A DNA stretch of 64,000 nucleotides from contig LSRY02000004.1 in NCBI GenBank assembly GCA_001643675.2, positions 248,001-312,000 on the forward strand, given 5' to 3'. Origin of the DNA: Monocercomonoides exilis (lineage: Eukaryota > Preaxostyla > Oxymonadida > Polymastigidae). The notes under the pieces were generated by a model. That model did not search any database. It was not told the DNA's origin and saw only the letters and a program-made list of their open reading frames with translations. Shown one piece after another: positions 26,601 through 34,197 of the stretch. Each line of letters starts with the position of its first letter. The first letter of the stretch is position 1. Position numbers and translations under genes: made by a program.

Positions 26601-26981
26601 GAGTGCCTGACACTGCAGATCCCGTTTGGGGAGTATGAGGCAGTGATTGCGGGAGACAAGATTGTGAAAGGAGAAAGGCCGAGGAGCGAGATGATTCGGG
26701 GGTCGAAGTATTTCTGGATGGTTCAGAAATGCCTGTCGGGTGGAGGGTCAGAGAGGCTGAGCTTGGTGGAGCTGAAGAAAGAGTTTATCGAAAGATTTCC
26801 GAATGGAGCAGCGATGCTGACTGCGTCGGATGCGATCGACATTGTTGAAGCGTGTGCTGGAAACAACGAGGGATCGGAGGCATGCTCTTATACAGTTGAC
26901 AGCGATGGGGCGATCCGGCTGATCCGAAAGTGTGGGGGAAAGAGAATTTCGAATGAAAATGGCAGAGCTTTGGAAGAATAA
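14652..26981 (+). CDS. Giant Pmp-like surface protein with pseudokinase-like tail, copy 1
   Basis: One intronless frame encodes 4,109 residues. The ATG at 14652 is chosen because it opens a signal peptide (MKIIALLILLKFESTIA). The ectodomain (to about residue 3640) is beta-helix-like. It has recurrent GGAIYL/GGGIYL and FxxNxAxxG(N/K)(D/N)xFV motifs as in chlamydial Pmp and Trichomonas Pmp-like proteins. Eight cysteine signatures of the form CGx(4-5)PCx(S/T) recur every 310-405 residues. A single transmembrane helix (IIIVLVIILLIVLIISVIFIV) is followed by RKQKRR. The tail, about 440 residues, has a helical stretch (SPEEQWRRAEREAEKK) and a kinase C-lobe-like domain (about 3825-4047) with RWMAPELL and SIGMMLWECLTLQIPFGEY. 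No HRD or DFG motif is seen, so it is probably not catalytic. Role in adhesion or surface sensing is inference. The tail is nearly identical to those at 53268-54570 and 62232-63300. Confidence 0.85.
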   Translation: MKIIALLILLKFESTIAPISCFSTPPSTTPEYAFSHYSCISIIKNHEQIEKFEEREHQKISSIQPRSFANTSNNCEASSALSSFISTINSSLDVSQTNLLQHGDNALFAIVQGSKCTVRCCMLILSNWNTAPFYSISSLLELSNISISCFVKQNIAQNSIAELHNESSLCLQSSAFSSLAIQTTYPLAASGSIDKLLMMGCNFRNISHCSPNTVRKQFFLKTKVSSVVGCEISKVENPFCSVLVIGKPLSSFVCHNTSFFACTVTEQNRQVFYSSDGDVVIEQTIFNVNGNDTHGGTVFARETNSFTMRECFFDRCNNTITDGYGGALYLYNVGPLLIQNCSAEKCFAMSTEAFMRIENLNSSVTISNLNASQCDADLRGIGIIYGSTAPIVCSTLKMIQSKSRNGEAGAIMLCNTFSSMTASDWLVNSNFADTIGGGIYVMREDSKAVYALQFSFCFFANNTAQIGNDIAFTENYYNLMNSSCFQFCFSLSEQNRVWMCTQGLRKCTSGEERNNLTPNPSGTVIHVDPMRESGDVAGCGDLSNECSTLGYSCDHWVNSFHTSIKLYSGEYAEASIPLAFQNIIIEKNTSSSNITIRTIPSSSAFCTLIGGSLDMRGMQIVHNSASSSDKCLFDENSEDSVLALHECTLKADSTSAAFNKPFFVLTKGEASLESCEISSVLFESTSLFATEQQAHLVLSNVKISMVSRRTGDGSVFSKAIQAEENFVLSNVSLEKCKCLDGNGGALYLELNAHSTAQIGVDSGCLFDTCTVPADSQKKRKGGAIYLRLREGGGNFQLKSVQFFGCNGWKGKNVFIESAELLRTANANTIGFHPVIGIGITDFDDLSGIENGDQSFIFPLALFLRNFTSPAYVSGQSTDNNYRLCGYSDYPCQSVEGASAARFANTKRNIRLLPSFSFRTETLLNSQSYAFDVEEDSTPINVGSSQAKVSEGLLINSVETSFTRIKFVLEASLNGRSAFILSNANVLSMTDCAVVPAASSASISYCLAKITSGKLLITRFAAPLAQKLSFGNAPFVAISGSASAAFDTLDVNGMTTIGSDGLISVDSTGTTNINNSTFHGSNITSSAFVSSSSGTYSITIKNTTFEEIKRTTGDGSCVFLNTRSGFASSFTESNCTFTGCTVTENGKGGGAIALHINSQSALTLESSAFTSCQAPKPNAGSKGKGGAILIDFSEVNTRYLLANTLIFASNAAEHGNDLFVSSVDLASSITTAAFQFFRQDAPFAPESCAGTDSKWPSVAIPLVFYLLPRESAVHVLSEGNDVSACGFAGYGCQTITFALTQRTDKLEELIVHPVYALSETITLSGTSEITFEGTVAETKMRMIGAQTGASEAMIRMEQASTWKHLAFCLQPTIPSPQSSVFLVCSANAMLNLEDCSILAERGEEKCAFGFLSVAEGSFAMTRFTVNSIGFQSAEMVKVCRKGSGSIDSCTWINITSAVETGIIAYSSAGTLNMHNTTISQSASSCCSFVEDKHGKSLVAENNTFSGISKNEGNGSVIKADIGENESLELNDVSVDSCSSVRGCGGGVYISTSSSAKIRIGKEGTATRFTRCSAKGTLPKCGFGGGVFLKCADWLADLVLTAVSFGTEGDSTSNEAEGGGSNVFVEGYSLDKVFTSQSFKFDVDKESTAEFGKLCGFEDGNVSYAIPLVVFLLTFEPPAIIGGNTGFDYRMCGVSIYPCATIPFAISKRFPASNSSGASIRLTADFSFKDAISFDTQPTEVSAEQIGGVIDVRSDGMGECAGLLCSSVNVKFSEIVFGLPGSFDEPSRTSLFLCSSATLTIHRCEFQNSSSLAVEYRIIYVTSGKVELDGCKMKDFTMGNAEIIVLDGNNAECSIEGMEASKLSREEDGAMILITSGKKLTIENSSIENSTMANNNHITINSLTNGLLKNVTFSNLSRTNGDGGVIVGELGAGEVLGVENCSFKLCGCYSARTIGGCVLMDVEEGGTFRFERNKVEFCIVSSGDGFGGGLFLTFGSSHLDYSMKNNTFENNGALRGKDAYVVCEEPGAAILLMYWNGSASEDTAPDRLWVRSLSEPADGGATMIDYLFPPPTSFVFVDGGASAVENCGSKRNPCTSVELGFQKMDSSRSIIQLEGNTPIDAVVNRHGVSLTIQSNATTKAIIFGRNGKFELLEGSRSTTLTFSRLDFALPSSANPSQEIGSLVEVSIGQCSFLDCTFEQGSSSNSNPSKWIVSGGGGVVHFDSCTFSDIPFQTAGVVLIDRASLLLEACSFSSISSDARKGLITGSGNCDITLKDTGFANCETINGHILEMTQPKSIEISGACTFEGCTSTEGDGEALYYVLEGEGSLVMNKTSIVSCGVNAVNGRGGGIYLDLKENANAYLFSDLTFSGNEAFEGKDMFVRSADLNASIIPSLFDFEYFGADGEIKVDLKGRDETHFVSVSADLLYFLVKYSSSTISVGSAGIDFIGCGKAEIPCRTLQWGMNNLQTSEDLRLCFVEILDEVAICECYEFGLSQLSIGLSSAVDSHAFAKLSISQTASGSSQSIFSLNNSLSFSSVQFHLPAFFSNGQSSVVSSSDGYLTFNSTSFHSNSTSALEYVLVLSKRGKVELLNVSASSLVFAYSPFRLSSYATLESCNFCNINAPSNIGGGAMSVCLERSDLLRVKSCRAELCKCSTERGRGGFLHIDCSKSAAAKPFRFEGNMAFEANDAQQGRNMFIVSADLNSSVCLETFAFSFEAMKEDSSAFVGKEEESEVWDLFRYLVPYSASAIFLSESGADVMRCGSADDPCCSFWKGMQQISSEASPKLISISKSTEVTNTFTLSNFTIQSSSLEEEEKQESMLLFREKAGEVSEPFLRCTAELSLKYVSLIIASSFDNSASEVILSESGMVSLGQCWLGAEVMLGGMQISRCSFIVCVRGQLSLVDVAMKSARIGKSAIITGAGVCEIKNFTCLFVNISDGSIFEVMEVAGSAKGVNANEKSELRLNSSAISSVSRTGNGASVIDSKRERDFWIEMDGTSVSDCKAGQSQKGGVVFVKLGEGGRFSVMRSTMMRCCCSDEGKGGVFYIEAMRSGVLDFVFQSVSFAGNTAKVGNDIYVSCQNITAQINETQFRFDLREGVYVRQNAIYGIDATDHIADTNLMDFITIYQADTIVVSSVSGKGGKNERRCGTYVLPCLSLGYAISHVTSDFDSRLIVDGGTFIEEELTLDRLLLAARSKSQSNVTINSIASSANEAVIATLEAVSIANLWFIFEQDFVCSHSSFISPRCGVVELANCSFSSESSLPLFSLLDFSEGNGTITSCLFSSLTLLSCAIHASSSCFVYVASSEFCLMSSAAGAIVCENNKEINVAHTKFANNSIASSFTSSTANPLTCISASSVADVILSNCSFWGLPHTMDRGILVKICACPKVLFDLCELEGNKNSEVLDNSICNTNELCSWNGSLADVQNSTSSMKDTTIASSSIGGMSVFGGSMMIEDGKFMNNNPKIENYQSVRRNIVCAGSGLLKVASVKGGDGVKEGSSLWVLNEGCTLGGIAEERESAFFIPELESVEAEEDGSVTRLKFVGLLLVPCNLSFRVVKRVGSEALVERYSFEEGGFVSEAEVLGAVPSKTICEAGEETEVSVCILFGNAEAPSSTKAFVLKNGSEPKANGDGKAVESGKGYGSSSTVIIIVLVIILLIVLIISVIFIVRWRKQKRRTKELEVIVEDTVRKDPKAFEMVTMEMSPEEQWRRAEREAEKKNEERMKKRIYDTNMEHSDSSEHLLSESGSTEYILGKDSDKIPEWMLEKVDEKEEEETRKRTPSPSISSTSTTSTTDSDSTFVRGEDLCPTTSSMSNLVDAMACSSPHEKLIVDLRDSLFMLLHGRNKTKEMPIGSLEEREVTAAQILFWVANLALHSFDEMENKLQSLANLSPHIVLFSEHMVICIVMHSDLLSSGDSSDSSSISSSTVVTSASDDDDSEDSLPSSAFEDENDFKKECLRWMAPELLSGAKKQATKKTVAFSIGMMLWECLTLQIPFGEYEAVIAGDKIVKGERPRSEMIRGSKYFWMVQKCLSGGGSERLSLVELKKEFIERFPNGAAMLTASDAIDIVEACAGNNEGSEACSYTVDSDGAIRLIRKCGGKRISNENGRALEE

Positions 26982-27497
26982 GCAGTTTCTTGTTTTGATG
27001 ATCGATTTTTTGTTTTGTTTTGCTTTGAAAAATATTGCTGGGTGACAATTGAGTGTTTTTATCGTTCTTTCAATCCAACCATCTTTTTTCGATTTCCTTC
27101 CTTCTTTCTTTCTTTTTCTAATCTTTTTTTACCTTCTGTTTTCACTTTTGTATTTTGCGTATTAATATTTTGTGTTGTATATCATAGTTATTTTTTCTTT
27201 TCTTTTTATCTTTTTTTTTTTTTCGTTTTGGCATGTCTATCTTGGATTATTTGTTATTCCGTCTTTTTCGTTCGCTTGTGTTTTGAGATATGTGCAGCCA
27301 TCATGCATTTGGAAGAGATTTTTTTGGTGGTTTTGATTATCATCTTATTTCGATTCGTGTGTCACTTTTGACCGATTTGTGTGTATTTTGCTTTCTTGAA
27401 ATCAGAAAAATAGTCATCTTTTTCAGTTTTTTTTTTTTTTTTTTTTTTTAACATTCGCATCATTAAGAATGAAGACATAATATTTAACAACAAAGCA
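25651..27497 (+). repeat. Inverted duplicate, copy A (shared tail plus 3' flank)
   Basis: This segment runs from just after the transmembrane codons of surface protein 1, through its stop codon, to the sequence AACAACAAAGCA about 515 bases downstream. It is nearly identical, in reverse complement, to 52738-54570. Differences I see are scattered single bases, small codon-repeat changes (a GAT repeat near 26440) and one A-run length change near 26940. Identity ends abruptly at 27497. Confidence 0.85.
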
Positions 27498-28425
27498 AAA
27501 ATAAATATTAAATCTATTTTTTCCCCGAAAGTGTTGAATATTCCAAAAATAAATTTATTTCGAAAAAAGAAAATCAATAAAGAAAAAAATCTTTTTTTTA
27601 CAGTATTTTTTTCTATTCCTGATGAAGGTTTTCGGTTGATTGATAATTTCAGTCAAAACTTAATCTGATTCCAATGAATATTGTCAACATCTGTTTTGAT
27701 CTCATTTCAAAGATCATTCACATTTTAACGAAATTTCTTTTTATTTTCAATTGTGACACCAAAAATTATTCAACATCGAAAATATTTAATTTAACATCGA
27801 AAAAGAAGTTTATAAGTTCAGAATTTCAATTCAAATCAAATCCAAGGATATTTTATTGACATGAATGTTGATAATTGCATATGTTTTTTTATTGGAAATA
27901 TTTTTCTTTCGTTTTTATCTTCTGTTTTCTATGATAAAGATTGATTTCAATCGATTTCTTATCTCATTTTGATTATTGAATATGATATATTTTTTCAGTT
28001 TCCAATTCAATAAATGAAATACAAAACATTTTGTTTTCAGTAAATGAAATGAATTCTTGTATTTTTGTGCACAAAACAAGATCATGAACTATCCTATCAC
28101 TTTTATTTTTTTACAAAAATTGATTTTAATCTCCTGAGCACATGTGAAGATTTAAAAACATTCAATAATTTCTTTTTCACGCTATTGAATACAATCACAC
28201 ACCAAAATAAAGATTTAAAAATATTTTTCTAATTGAAAAATTCAGATTTCTCAGATCAATTACTGAAAGAAAAGAAACTGACATGAGTATGAATTTTAAA
28301 AAATTTTTTCAAATTTTTTGATGATAATTTTCGATGTCGAATTAAATATTTTCGATCTTGAATTAAACTTTTTCAATGTTGAATAATTTTTTGGTGGATC
28401 ACATCAGAAAATAATTTTTCGCATA
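26982..28425. other. 3' flank and AT-rich non-coding region
   Basis: The first 515 bases belong to the duplicated block. They include a T-run (27426-27449) followed by AACATTCGCATC, which is repeated in inverted form at the other copy. From about 27500 the sequence is very AT-rich, with short ORFs that show no coding character. No RNA gene was recognised. Confidence 0.5.
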
Positions 28426-28872
28426 CAGTCAAAACCGGATATAATCACATCGGTTTTTGCACAACTTTTTGTGACTATATCCGATTGTGATTATAAACGA
28501 TGCTGCTTCACACAAAAAAATTAAAAATTAATTAACTAACTAATTAATTTTGTGTCGATTTTTTTTTTTTGGAAATTCTACACAAATACACTTTTTTCAC
28601 TTGCTTGAACAATTTTGATCATGAATACACATGATTCAGACTTATTTGAGCATATTTTTGAAAAATAAAAAATTCAAATTTTTGATCAAAAAACCGATTT
28701 TTCATTGAAAAAAGCATTCTAAATGAAAAAAATTGTGATTATATATTTTCAGCCCTGTGATTGTATGCGATGGAAAATGAATGAAAAATAGGCCAAAAAT
28801 GTCGGTGCATGGAAAAATGTGACTATATTCGAATGTGATTATATTCGACGTGATTATATCCGGTTTAGACTG
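28426..28872. mobile_element. Non-autonomous Tc1/mariner-pogo-like TIR element (MITE)
   Basis: A 447-bp segment is bounded by inverted terminal repeats beginning CAGTC and continuing AACCGGATATAATCAC, with about one mismatch in the first 23 bases. Each end is flanked by the dinucleotide TA (28424-28425 and 28873-28874), the usual target-site duplication of the Tc1/mariner superfamily. CAGT…AACC…ATATAA ends are typical of pogo/Fot-like elements. Variants of the sequence GTGATTATA(T)TCG recur just inside both ends as subterminal repeats. There is no open frame for a transposase, so it would have to be mobilised by a transposase encoded elsewhere. The superfamily name is inference from the TIR and TSD; the inverted repeat itself is directly visible. 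Confidence 0.8.
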
Positions 28873-28874
28873 TA

Positions 28875-29806
28875 ATTCTTTTGAACGAAAGTGACAATTT
28901 TCAAAATCATAACTTTTTTCGATGTGTTGATTCTACAAAGGTTTTATTTCTTTGAACAGGAAATATTCATTCAAAAGAAATAAAAATATGCTAGTTGTTA
29001 AAATAAAGAAATTTGAAAATATATTTATGAAAAAATAACTTTCAAAGGAGTTAAAACATTTGAGTGTTCATTTGTCAATATGGGTGATTTTTTTTGATAT
29101 CATAAAAAAAGATCAAAAATTGAAAAAATAAAATATATTGTGGTTTTTTTGATCAATGAGGAAAATTGAATTTTTGTTAGAATAAAGTTTTTTTCTGTGA
29201 TGTATATTAGTTTTATTTATCTATATGAAAAAAGCACACCTTTTTTATGTTTCGGTTAAAAAGCATTCTTTATGATCAAGTTCAATAAAAATTTAAAAAA
29301 TCAATCTTAAAAAGGAGAATAGAAGTTTCAAGACTTACTAAACGGTACAAATAAATAAAAAAATAATACAGATAGATATTAATATACATAATTAGTTTAT
29401 TTTAAATTGGATGCAATGTTTTTTATACTTACTGATCCGAAAAATCATCTCTAAATTCCTGGTGTGGCAAAGAAGTTCAACGACTTATAATAACAATGAA
29501 CGAAACGGCAGCGAAACAACAATTGACGATGGCAATAGAGTCAATTCCACTTTTCTTTCCTTATTATTCTTATGAAATGATATTCTAGCATTCTTCTTCA
29601 TCCGCTGCCCATCTTTCTTCTGTTTCTGCTCCACTTCATCTAAAACCACCACTTAAAAATATTACCCATGTTGTCTTCTTTTATCTCCAACACTTTTCTC
29701 TCCATTCTCCTCATGACATCCTTTTATCGCTTCTTTCACGAAAAAATAACTTGTAAAGCTCTTTCTGTGAATTCATTTTGTTCAATTTCTTTTCTTTCTT
29801 CTTCTT
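28875..29806. other. AT-rich intergenic sequence
   Basis: The first 500 bases are AT-rich filler. On the minus strand near 29440 a strong donor-like sequence (CA/GTAAGT) follows a short open stretch reading SLPHQEFRDDFSD. On the plus strand, 29580-29750 is S/H/P-rich and open. Neither can be built into a gene, so I record them as weak exon-like signals only. Confidence 0.3.
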
Positions 29807-30090
29807 TCAGCCAGCTCCCTCTTCCTCGACCACACATTCATCTCCAGTTTCAATTTTAACAACCCCAGCACATTTCACCTCACCTCTCTCATAAAACCCC
29901 CTTTCCTTCAACTCCTTTAACAAGTCCAGCTGTTACATGAACAGCGTCATCTTGGAATACAGAAACCAGCAAACTTCCGCAGGCGAACGCTTTCCTTTCG
30001 TAAATATCAGCCAGTTCTGTTTGATTGAAGATGTGAACGAAGAACGAAGAAGAAGAAGAAGAGGAGGAAGTGGAAGAAGAAAATGAATTG
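29807..30090 (-). pseudogene. Possible frameshifted coding fragment, unknown product
   Basis: On the minus strand a serine run leads into globular-looking sequence (FVHIFNQTELADIYERK…SLLVSVFQDDAVHVTAGLV) that stops soon after a run of five Gs (C-run at 29897-29901 on the plus strand). Just past this run, a different frame continues with equally protein-like sequence (GFYERGEVKCAGVVKIETGD) to a TGA at 29809-29807. A one-base length difference in the G-run would account for the break. Alternatively a GTGAG donor shortly downstream ends an exon. I do not recognise a family, and nothing nearby confirms a gene. Confidence 0.3.
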
Positions 30091-30102
30091 GAAGGAGGAG
30101 AA

Positions 30103-30171
30103 TGAGAAAGAGAAAGAGAAAGAGAAAGAGAAAGAGAAAGAGAAAGAGAAAGAGAAAGAGAAAGAGAAAGA
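30103..30171. repeat. Hexanucleotide microsatellite (AGAGAA)n
   Basis: About eleven near-perfect copies of AGAGAA. On the minus strand they read as an alternating Leu-Ser or Phe-Ser run, which creates artificial open frames here. Confidence 0.95.
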
Positions 30172-30481
30172 GTAGGAGAAAGAAGAAAAAGCATATTTTG
30201 CTAAAAAAATGATGAAAACATTTTAAGTTGTTCATTCTATTGCAAGTTACAAACAGATATGTCAATGGAAATGCTGTGGAAGAATAAGAAACAGGAAGAT
30301 CCTTCAATTTTTGAGCTGACAGAAGCATCGTCTTTCTCATTTTTATCTCAAAATGTTCCGATCCATCAGATTTTGGAAACATTTTCACTTGTCCCTTTCG
30401 GAATCTTCGCTTTGAACAAAAAAATTCCAAGTTATTCTCGAACCTTGATAAACGTTCTTCTGCTTCTTCTATTCATTCAAC

Positions 30482-30550
30482 TTCATTCTTCATTCTTCAT
30501 TCTTCATTCTTCATTATTCATTATTCATTATTCATTATTCATTATTCATT
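30482..30550. repeat. Heptanucleotide minisatellite (TTCATT[C/A])n
   Basis: Tandem seven-base units change from TTCATTC to TTCATTA about halfway, which suggests two successive rounds of expansion. Confidence 0.9.
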
Positions 30551-30645
30551 CCTCTTTTTCATCTTTCTTCAAGTGGATCAGCGTGGAGATCTGCTTCGCC
30601 ATTCATGAGACGAAGAAGCAAAGAGAAAAGGGTGACAGGAGATGA

Positions 30646-33000
30646 TTAGCTGTTTTTATATTCATCAACAAATTCTGTTATTGATCCTTCGGATGCATCG
30701 GTCTTGTAAGCAACAAATGTGTTAGCAGCTGTAATTGACGATATCGGAAGGCAGCTGAGGTGAATTTGAGTCGCATGCCGCTGTCGCTGCTGCTGTCGTT
30801 ACGTGAGAATGTTGTGGTGATACGCTATATGCTGAGTGGGGTTGTTGAGCATCCCTGTGATGTGACGCTTTGGAAATGCTTTCTGTTTTGCATGTGGAGC
30901 AGATTCTTTCGCTTGCAGCTTCGATGTGAACGAAATCTGAGGATAAGTATCCTTTTTCGCATTGGATGCGAATGCGTTCTTGGATGTTATAATAATCTGT
31001 TTGTCCCTTCAATGCTTCAGTCTGCGACAGTGTGGATGGAGTTTTTTTTCTAACAGCAGCCGATGCGTTTTTTTTAATGAAGACAGATGACAATGTGATA
31101 TGGAAAGGGATTACACAATCTTATGCAAGGAAGAAGCTTAGGAGAAGGCGATGAAGAAGGTGGGGTTGAAAATGGAGGCTGTCGTTCCATCACCAAAAGC
31201 TATTACGCCAGCAGAACTTGAGAAGCGAGAAGAGGCAGAAGAGGATAAGGAGGAAAAAGATGATGAGAAGGAAGAAGAAGAAGAAGGAAGAAAATATGGG
31301 AAATGAAGAAGAAGTGAATGAAGATGATGTGCTTGCAGATGCAAATGTTGAGAAAGTGAATGGTGTTCGTTAATGTGCTGCTGAATCCTTTTTCGATTTT
31401 TGATTTCACGCAGAAAATCTGAGCAAAGCGTGGTTAGAATCGTTATAGGCTTATTCTTGTCTTTTGTTTTTTATTTTTCTTTTCTTTCGCTCCTTTTTCT
31501 TTCTGAGCCTTTCGAATGTCTTTGTCAAATCCATCTTCTTCTTCTTCTTCTATCTCATTATTGATGCATTCATCTATCAGACACAACGATCCCTTTTCAT
31601 CTTTATCGCTTACAAACTCATTTGTACTCCTCTTCTCATCCTTCTTCTCTCTCTTCCCTTCCTTCCCTTCCTTCTCCCTACCCACCCGAATCCACTGGTT
31701 AGCCACATACGTTGCATAGTTCAGAAGGATGCTCTGTGGCTCAAACACATCCCTCTTCGCTGACACACTGCTGCTTGCAAACACACCTGCATTGCTCAAT
31801 CTGCACTTCCCGAGAATCGCACGAGGGATCGGCACAGTCACAAGCGGTGGCAGCTAGAAGGAAGAAATTGAAGAAGAAGAAGAGGAATAAGGAGACATAT
31901 TTGATAAAGAGGCAGAGCTAGGGCTAGTCATGTTGAAGGACTTCTGCGTGAGTGAAGAGGAGTCTGTGGCAGGAGATGAAGGAGTGAGTGGCTTTGGAGG
32001 AGTTCCAACAAGAACAGAAGGGGCAGACAATTGTGTGTGTGGCAAGGGAGAAAAAGGAGGAGAAGCAAATGTTGAGGAGGCTGTGGTATTTTGAGTATTC
32101 GGACAAGCAGATGAGAGTGCACTATTGAATAAGCAAAATTTCTGATGACCTTCATTTCTCTTTCCCCTACCCCGTCCCTCCTCCTCCTTTCTATTGCTGC
32201 CTGTTCTTGCATTGTGTCGAAAGAGTCAATTTGCGATGTGCAAAACACGTCTTTTTCGTTCGTCTGCATCTTCACTTTTCCCTTTTCCAGTTGCCTCCCT
32301 TTATTCTGCACTGCATTCATCTTGCTACTGTTCTCCGCTCTCTGTGCCTCTTTCATTTGATCGCGCACTCCTCGCTCTTTGCTCCTTGGCGGCGTTATAA
32401 AGTGAGTGGATTTTTGCGATGTGCTTGCAGCCCCTTCCCCTTCCCACTCCCATTTCTCTTCTCATTTCTGTTCATCTCATTCAGGAGAGCTTGTGTGCTG
32501 AAGAAGAACGAGCTCTTTAAGAAGAGAAAGATGTACATCTGCAGAAGAGGAAAGCCGTTCAAATGCATAACCTGAAATCCAACAGAACACATCTACAGTG
32601 ATGATTATGAAGTGAACAAAGAAAAAGGAGGAGGATGGGAAGGAGAAGAAGAAGAAGAAGAAGAAGAAGCAATAATAGACCGAAGAAGATTTTGTGTGTT
32701 TTTGTCTATGAGATTCATATCAGGTGTGCTTGTCGCTGAAGCAGCAAGTGAATTGTGAGAAGGCGAATTTTGTGTTTGTAAATCGAGAAATGAGGAAGAT
32801 GGTTGATTGAATGAAGGAGAATTATCAGAAGAAGAAGAAGAAGAAGAAGAAGAAGACGAAGAAGAAGATGCAGTTGAGAAATGCGGAATCAGTTGAACGA
32901 CATTTATGAAGTTGAGAATAATTTGTATGAAGTCGTTGATTGGCCAAAACGGCTCACTTGCTGCATAAATTTCAGATTGGTCAGAAAAACTCAATCACAA
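30646..33000 (-). CDS. Probable multi-exon gene, unresolved, product unknown
   Basis: Several minus-strand blocks read like exons, but I cannot join all of them. About 32985-32620: ASEPFWPINDFIQIILNFI, serine run, IDKNTQNLLRSII. 32571 to about 32505, after a TTTCAG acceptor: GYAFERLSSSADVHLSLLKE. About 32150-31860: an S/P/T-rich block starting KFCLFNSALSSACPNTQ. 31859 to about 31690, after a TTCTAG acceptor: LPPLVTVPIPRAILGKCRLS then RDVFEPQSILLNYATYVANQ. 31090-30770: YYNIQERIRIQCEKGYLSSD. The last block ends TAANTFVAYKTDASEG…DEYKNS with TAA at 30648-30646. Codon choice and Ser insertions resemble the real genes here. Plus-strand stretches at 31084-31372 (KKVGLKMEAVVPSPKAITPA; DVLADANVEKVNGVR) are also protein-like, so orientation is uncertain and a decayed locus is possible. 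Confidence 0.35.
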
Positions 33001-33966
33001 TATTTGTGACGAACAGATTGGATAAATCAATCTTGCTGTATATTCACAACTTCAGTTCACTTTTTTTCTGTGATTTCCCCTCTTTTCCCCTCAAAAATAG
33101 AAAATGTTGATTTTTCTCAATTTCCTTTCTTTTCCATTCCCCTCTTCCATTCAGCTGATAAAATCATCAGAAAATATCAATCCCCTCCTTTTCTTCATCT
33201 TTCCCTGTCTCTTCCAAAATATCTACTCCTCTCATAAAAGATACCCCTCTTCCATTTGAACACTTCAGAATATTCATCTTCTTGTACACTTTTGCCCTCT
33301 TTTCCTTTTTTTCAAATTCAATTTCTCCAATCAACAATAAATACATTCCCCACCATCCTCAGCAACTTTTCTATATATTTTCTACATTTTCCTCTACAAA
33401 TCTCCACTTGCTCTTCTCCATCCCTTTGTCTCCAAATTTTGTTTATTCAAAAACCCCTCTCGAAATATAAACATTCATAAAAAACACTCAACTCCGACTC
33501 TCTGCCACAAAAAATATTCCTCTTCCATCTCCTCTCTGCACCATATCCCTCCTGTGCAGGGCGTTGATGAGAGTAACAAAAAATACGACTTTGTATGGTT
33601 GAGAATATTATTAAAGGAGATGATCATGACAAAAACAGAAAAAACATGACTGGACATCCACCACAATGTGTACAGGGTGAGAAGACCCTCCAGTGAGATA
33701 TACAATGCTTTTTGTGGAGAAGGATGCAATGCTGTATTCAACTATTCTGAAACTGAAATGAAGAGATTGGATTTTTGAATGATGATGGCTGTGGAGATAT
33801 GCATTCTGGCAAAATACAGTCGAAGAGCAGTTTGATATATATATATATATTTCTTTATATATATATTAGCCTTTTGATGTTTTTTGTGTTCCTTTCAGAG
33901 CAACAGGCGGAAATGAATGAAAATGAATGAAATCTGGATATCTCGTTATACAGTCTGACTATCAAG
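33001..33966. other. No confident gene
   Basis: From 33001 to 33480 the plus strand is pyrimidine-rich and AT-rich with no convincing frame. From 33550 to 33780 short protein-like pieces occur in all three plus frames (for example VENIIKGDDHDKNRKNMTG and SEIYNAFCGEGCNAVF). They could be tiny exons or a decayed gene. An (AT)n run lies at 33835-33850. Confidence 0.3.
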
Positions 33967-34197
33967 TTGGGAGTGCGAATCCATATGGAAAGTGCCCAGG
34001 GTGAAGTGATTGGGAAGGAAATTGGAGATGATATTTTCAGGTGTAAAAAAAGATTCATTGAATTGAGAAATAATATATTTGATAGAAAAGGAAAATTTCA
34101 CATTTTTCAGAAGAGCAAGAAATCGCTGTATTTTATGGAGAAACAACTGATGGAAATGACGATTGCTGAATTTGCTGTTGAAACACTCATTAATTGA
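33967..34197 (+). CDS. Small ORF or terminal exon, unknown
   Basis: Seventy-six residues, MGVRIHMESAQGEVIGKEIG… to …IAEFAVETLIN, ending in TGA. The alternating polar/hydrophobic beta-strand pattern (GEVIGKEIGDDIFRCKKRF; NNIFDRKGKFHIF) looks like folded protein rather than noise. The same frame stays open upstream to about 33934, so this may be a last exon. Two GT…AG pairs (34002-34041 and 34042-34111) could be introns instead and would change the frame. No family is recognised and there are no supporting neighbours. Confidence 0.3.
   Translation: MGVRIHMESAQGEVIGKEIGDDIFRCKKRFIELRNNIFDRKGKFHIFQKSKKSLYFMEKQLMEMTIAEFAVETLIN

Noticed and set aside
27426-27449. Poly-T run as a retrotransposon poly-A tail (minus strand)
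   Set aside because: The run sits inside a duplicated 3' flank and is present in the other copy. There is no reverse transcriptase, target-site duplication or element body.
30103-30171. Leu-Ser repeat protein on the minus strand near 30.1 kb
   Set aside because: It is produced entirely by the AGAGAA microsatellite.
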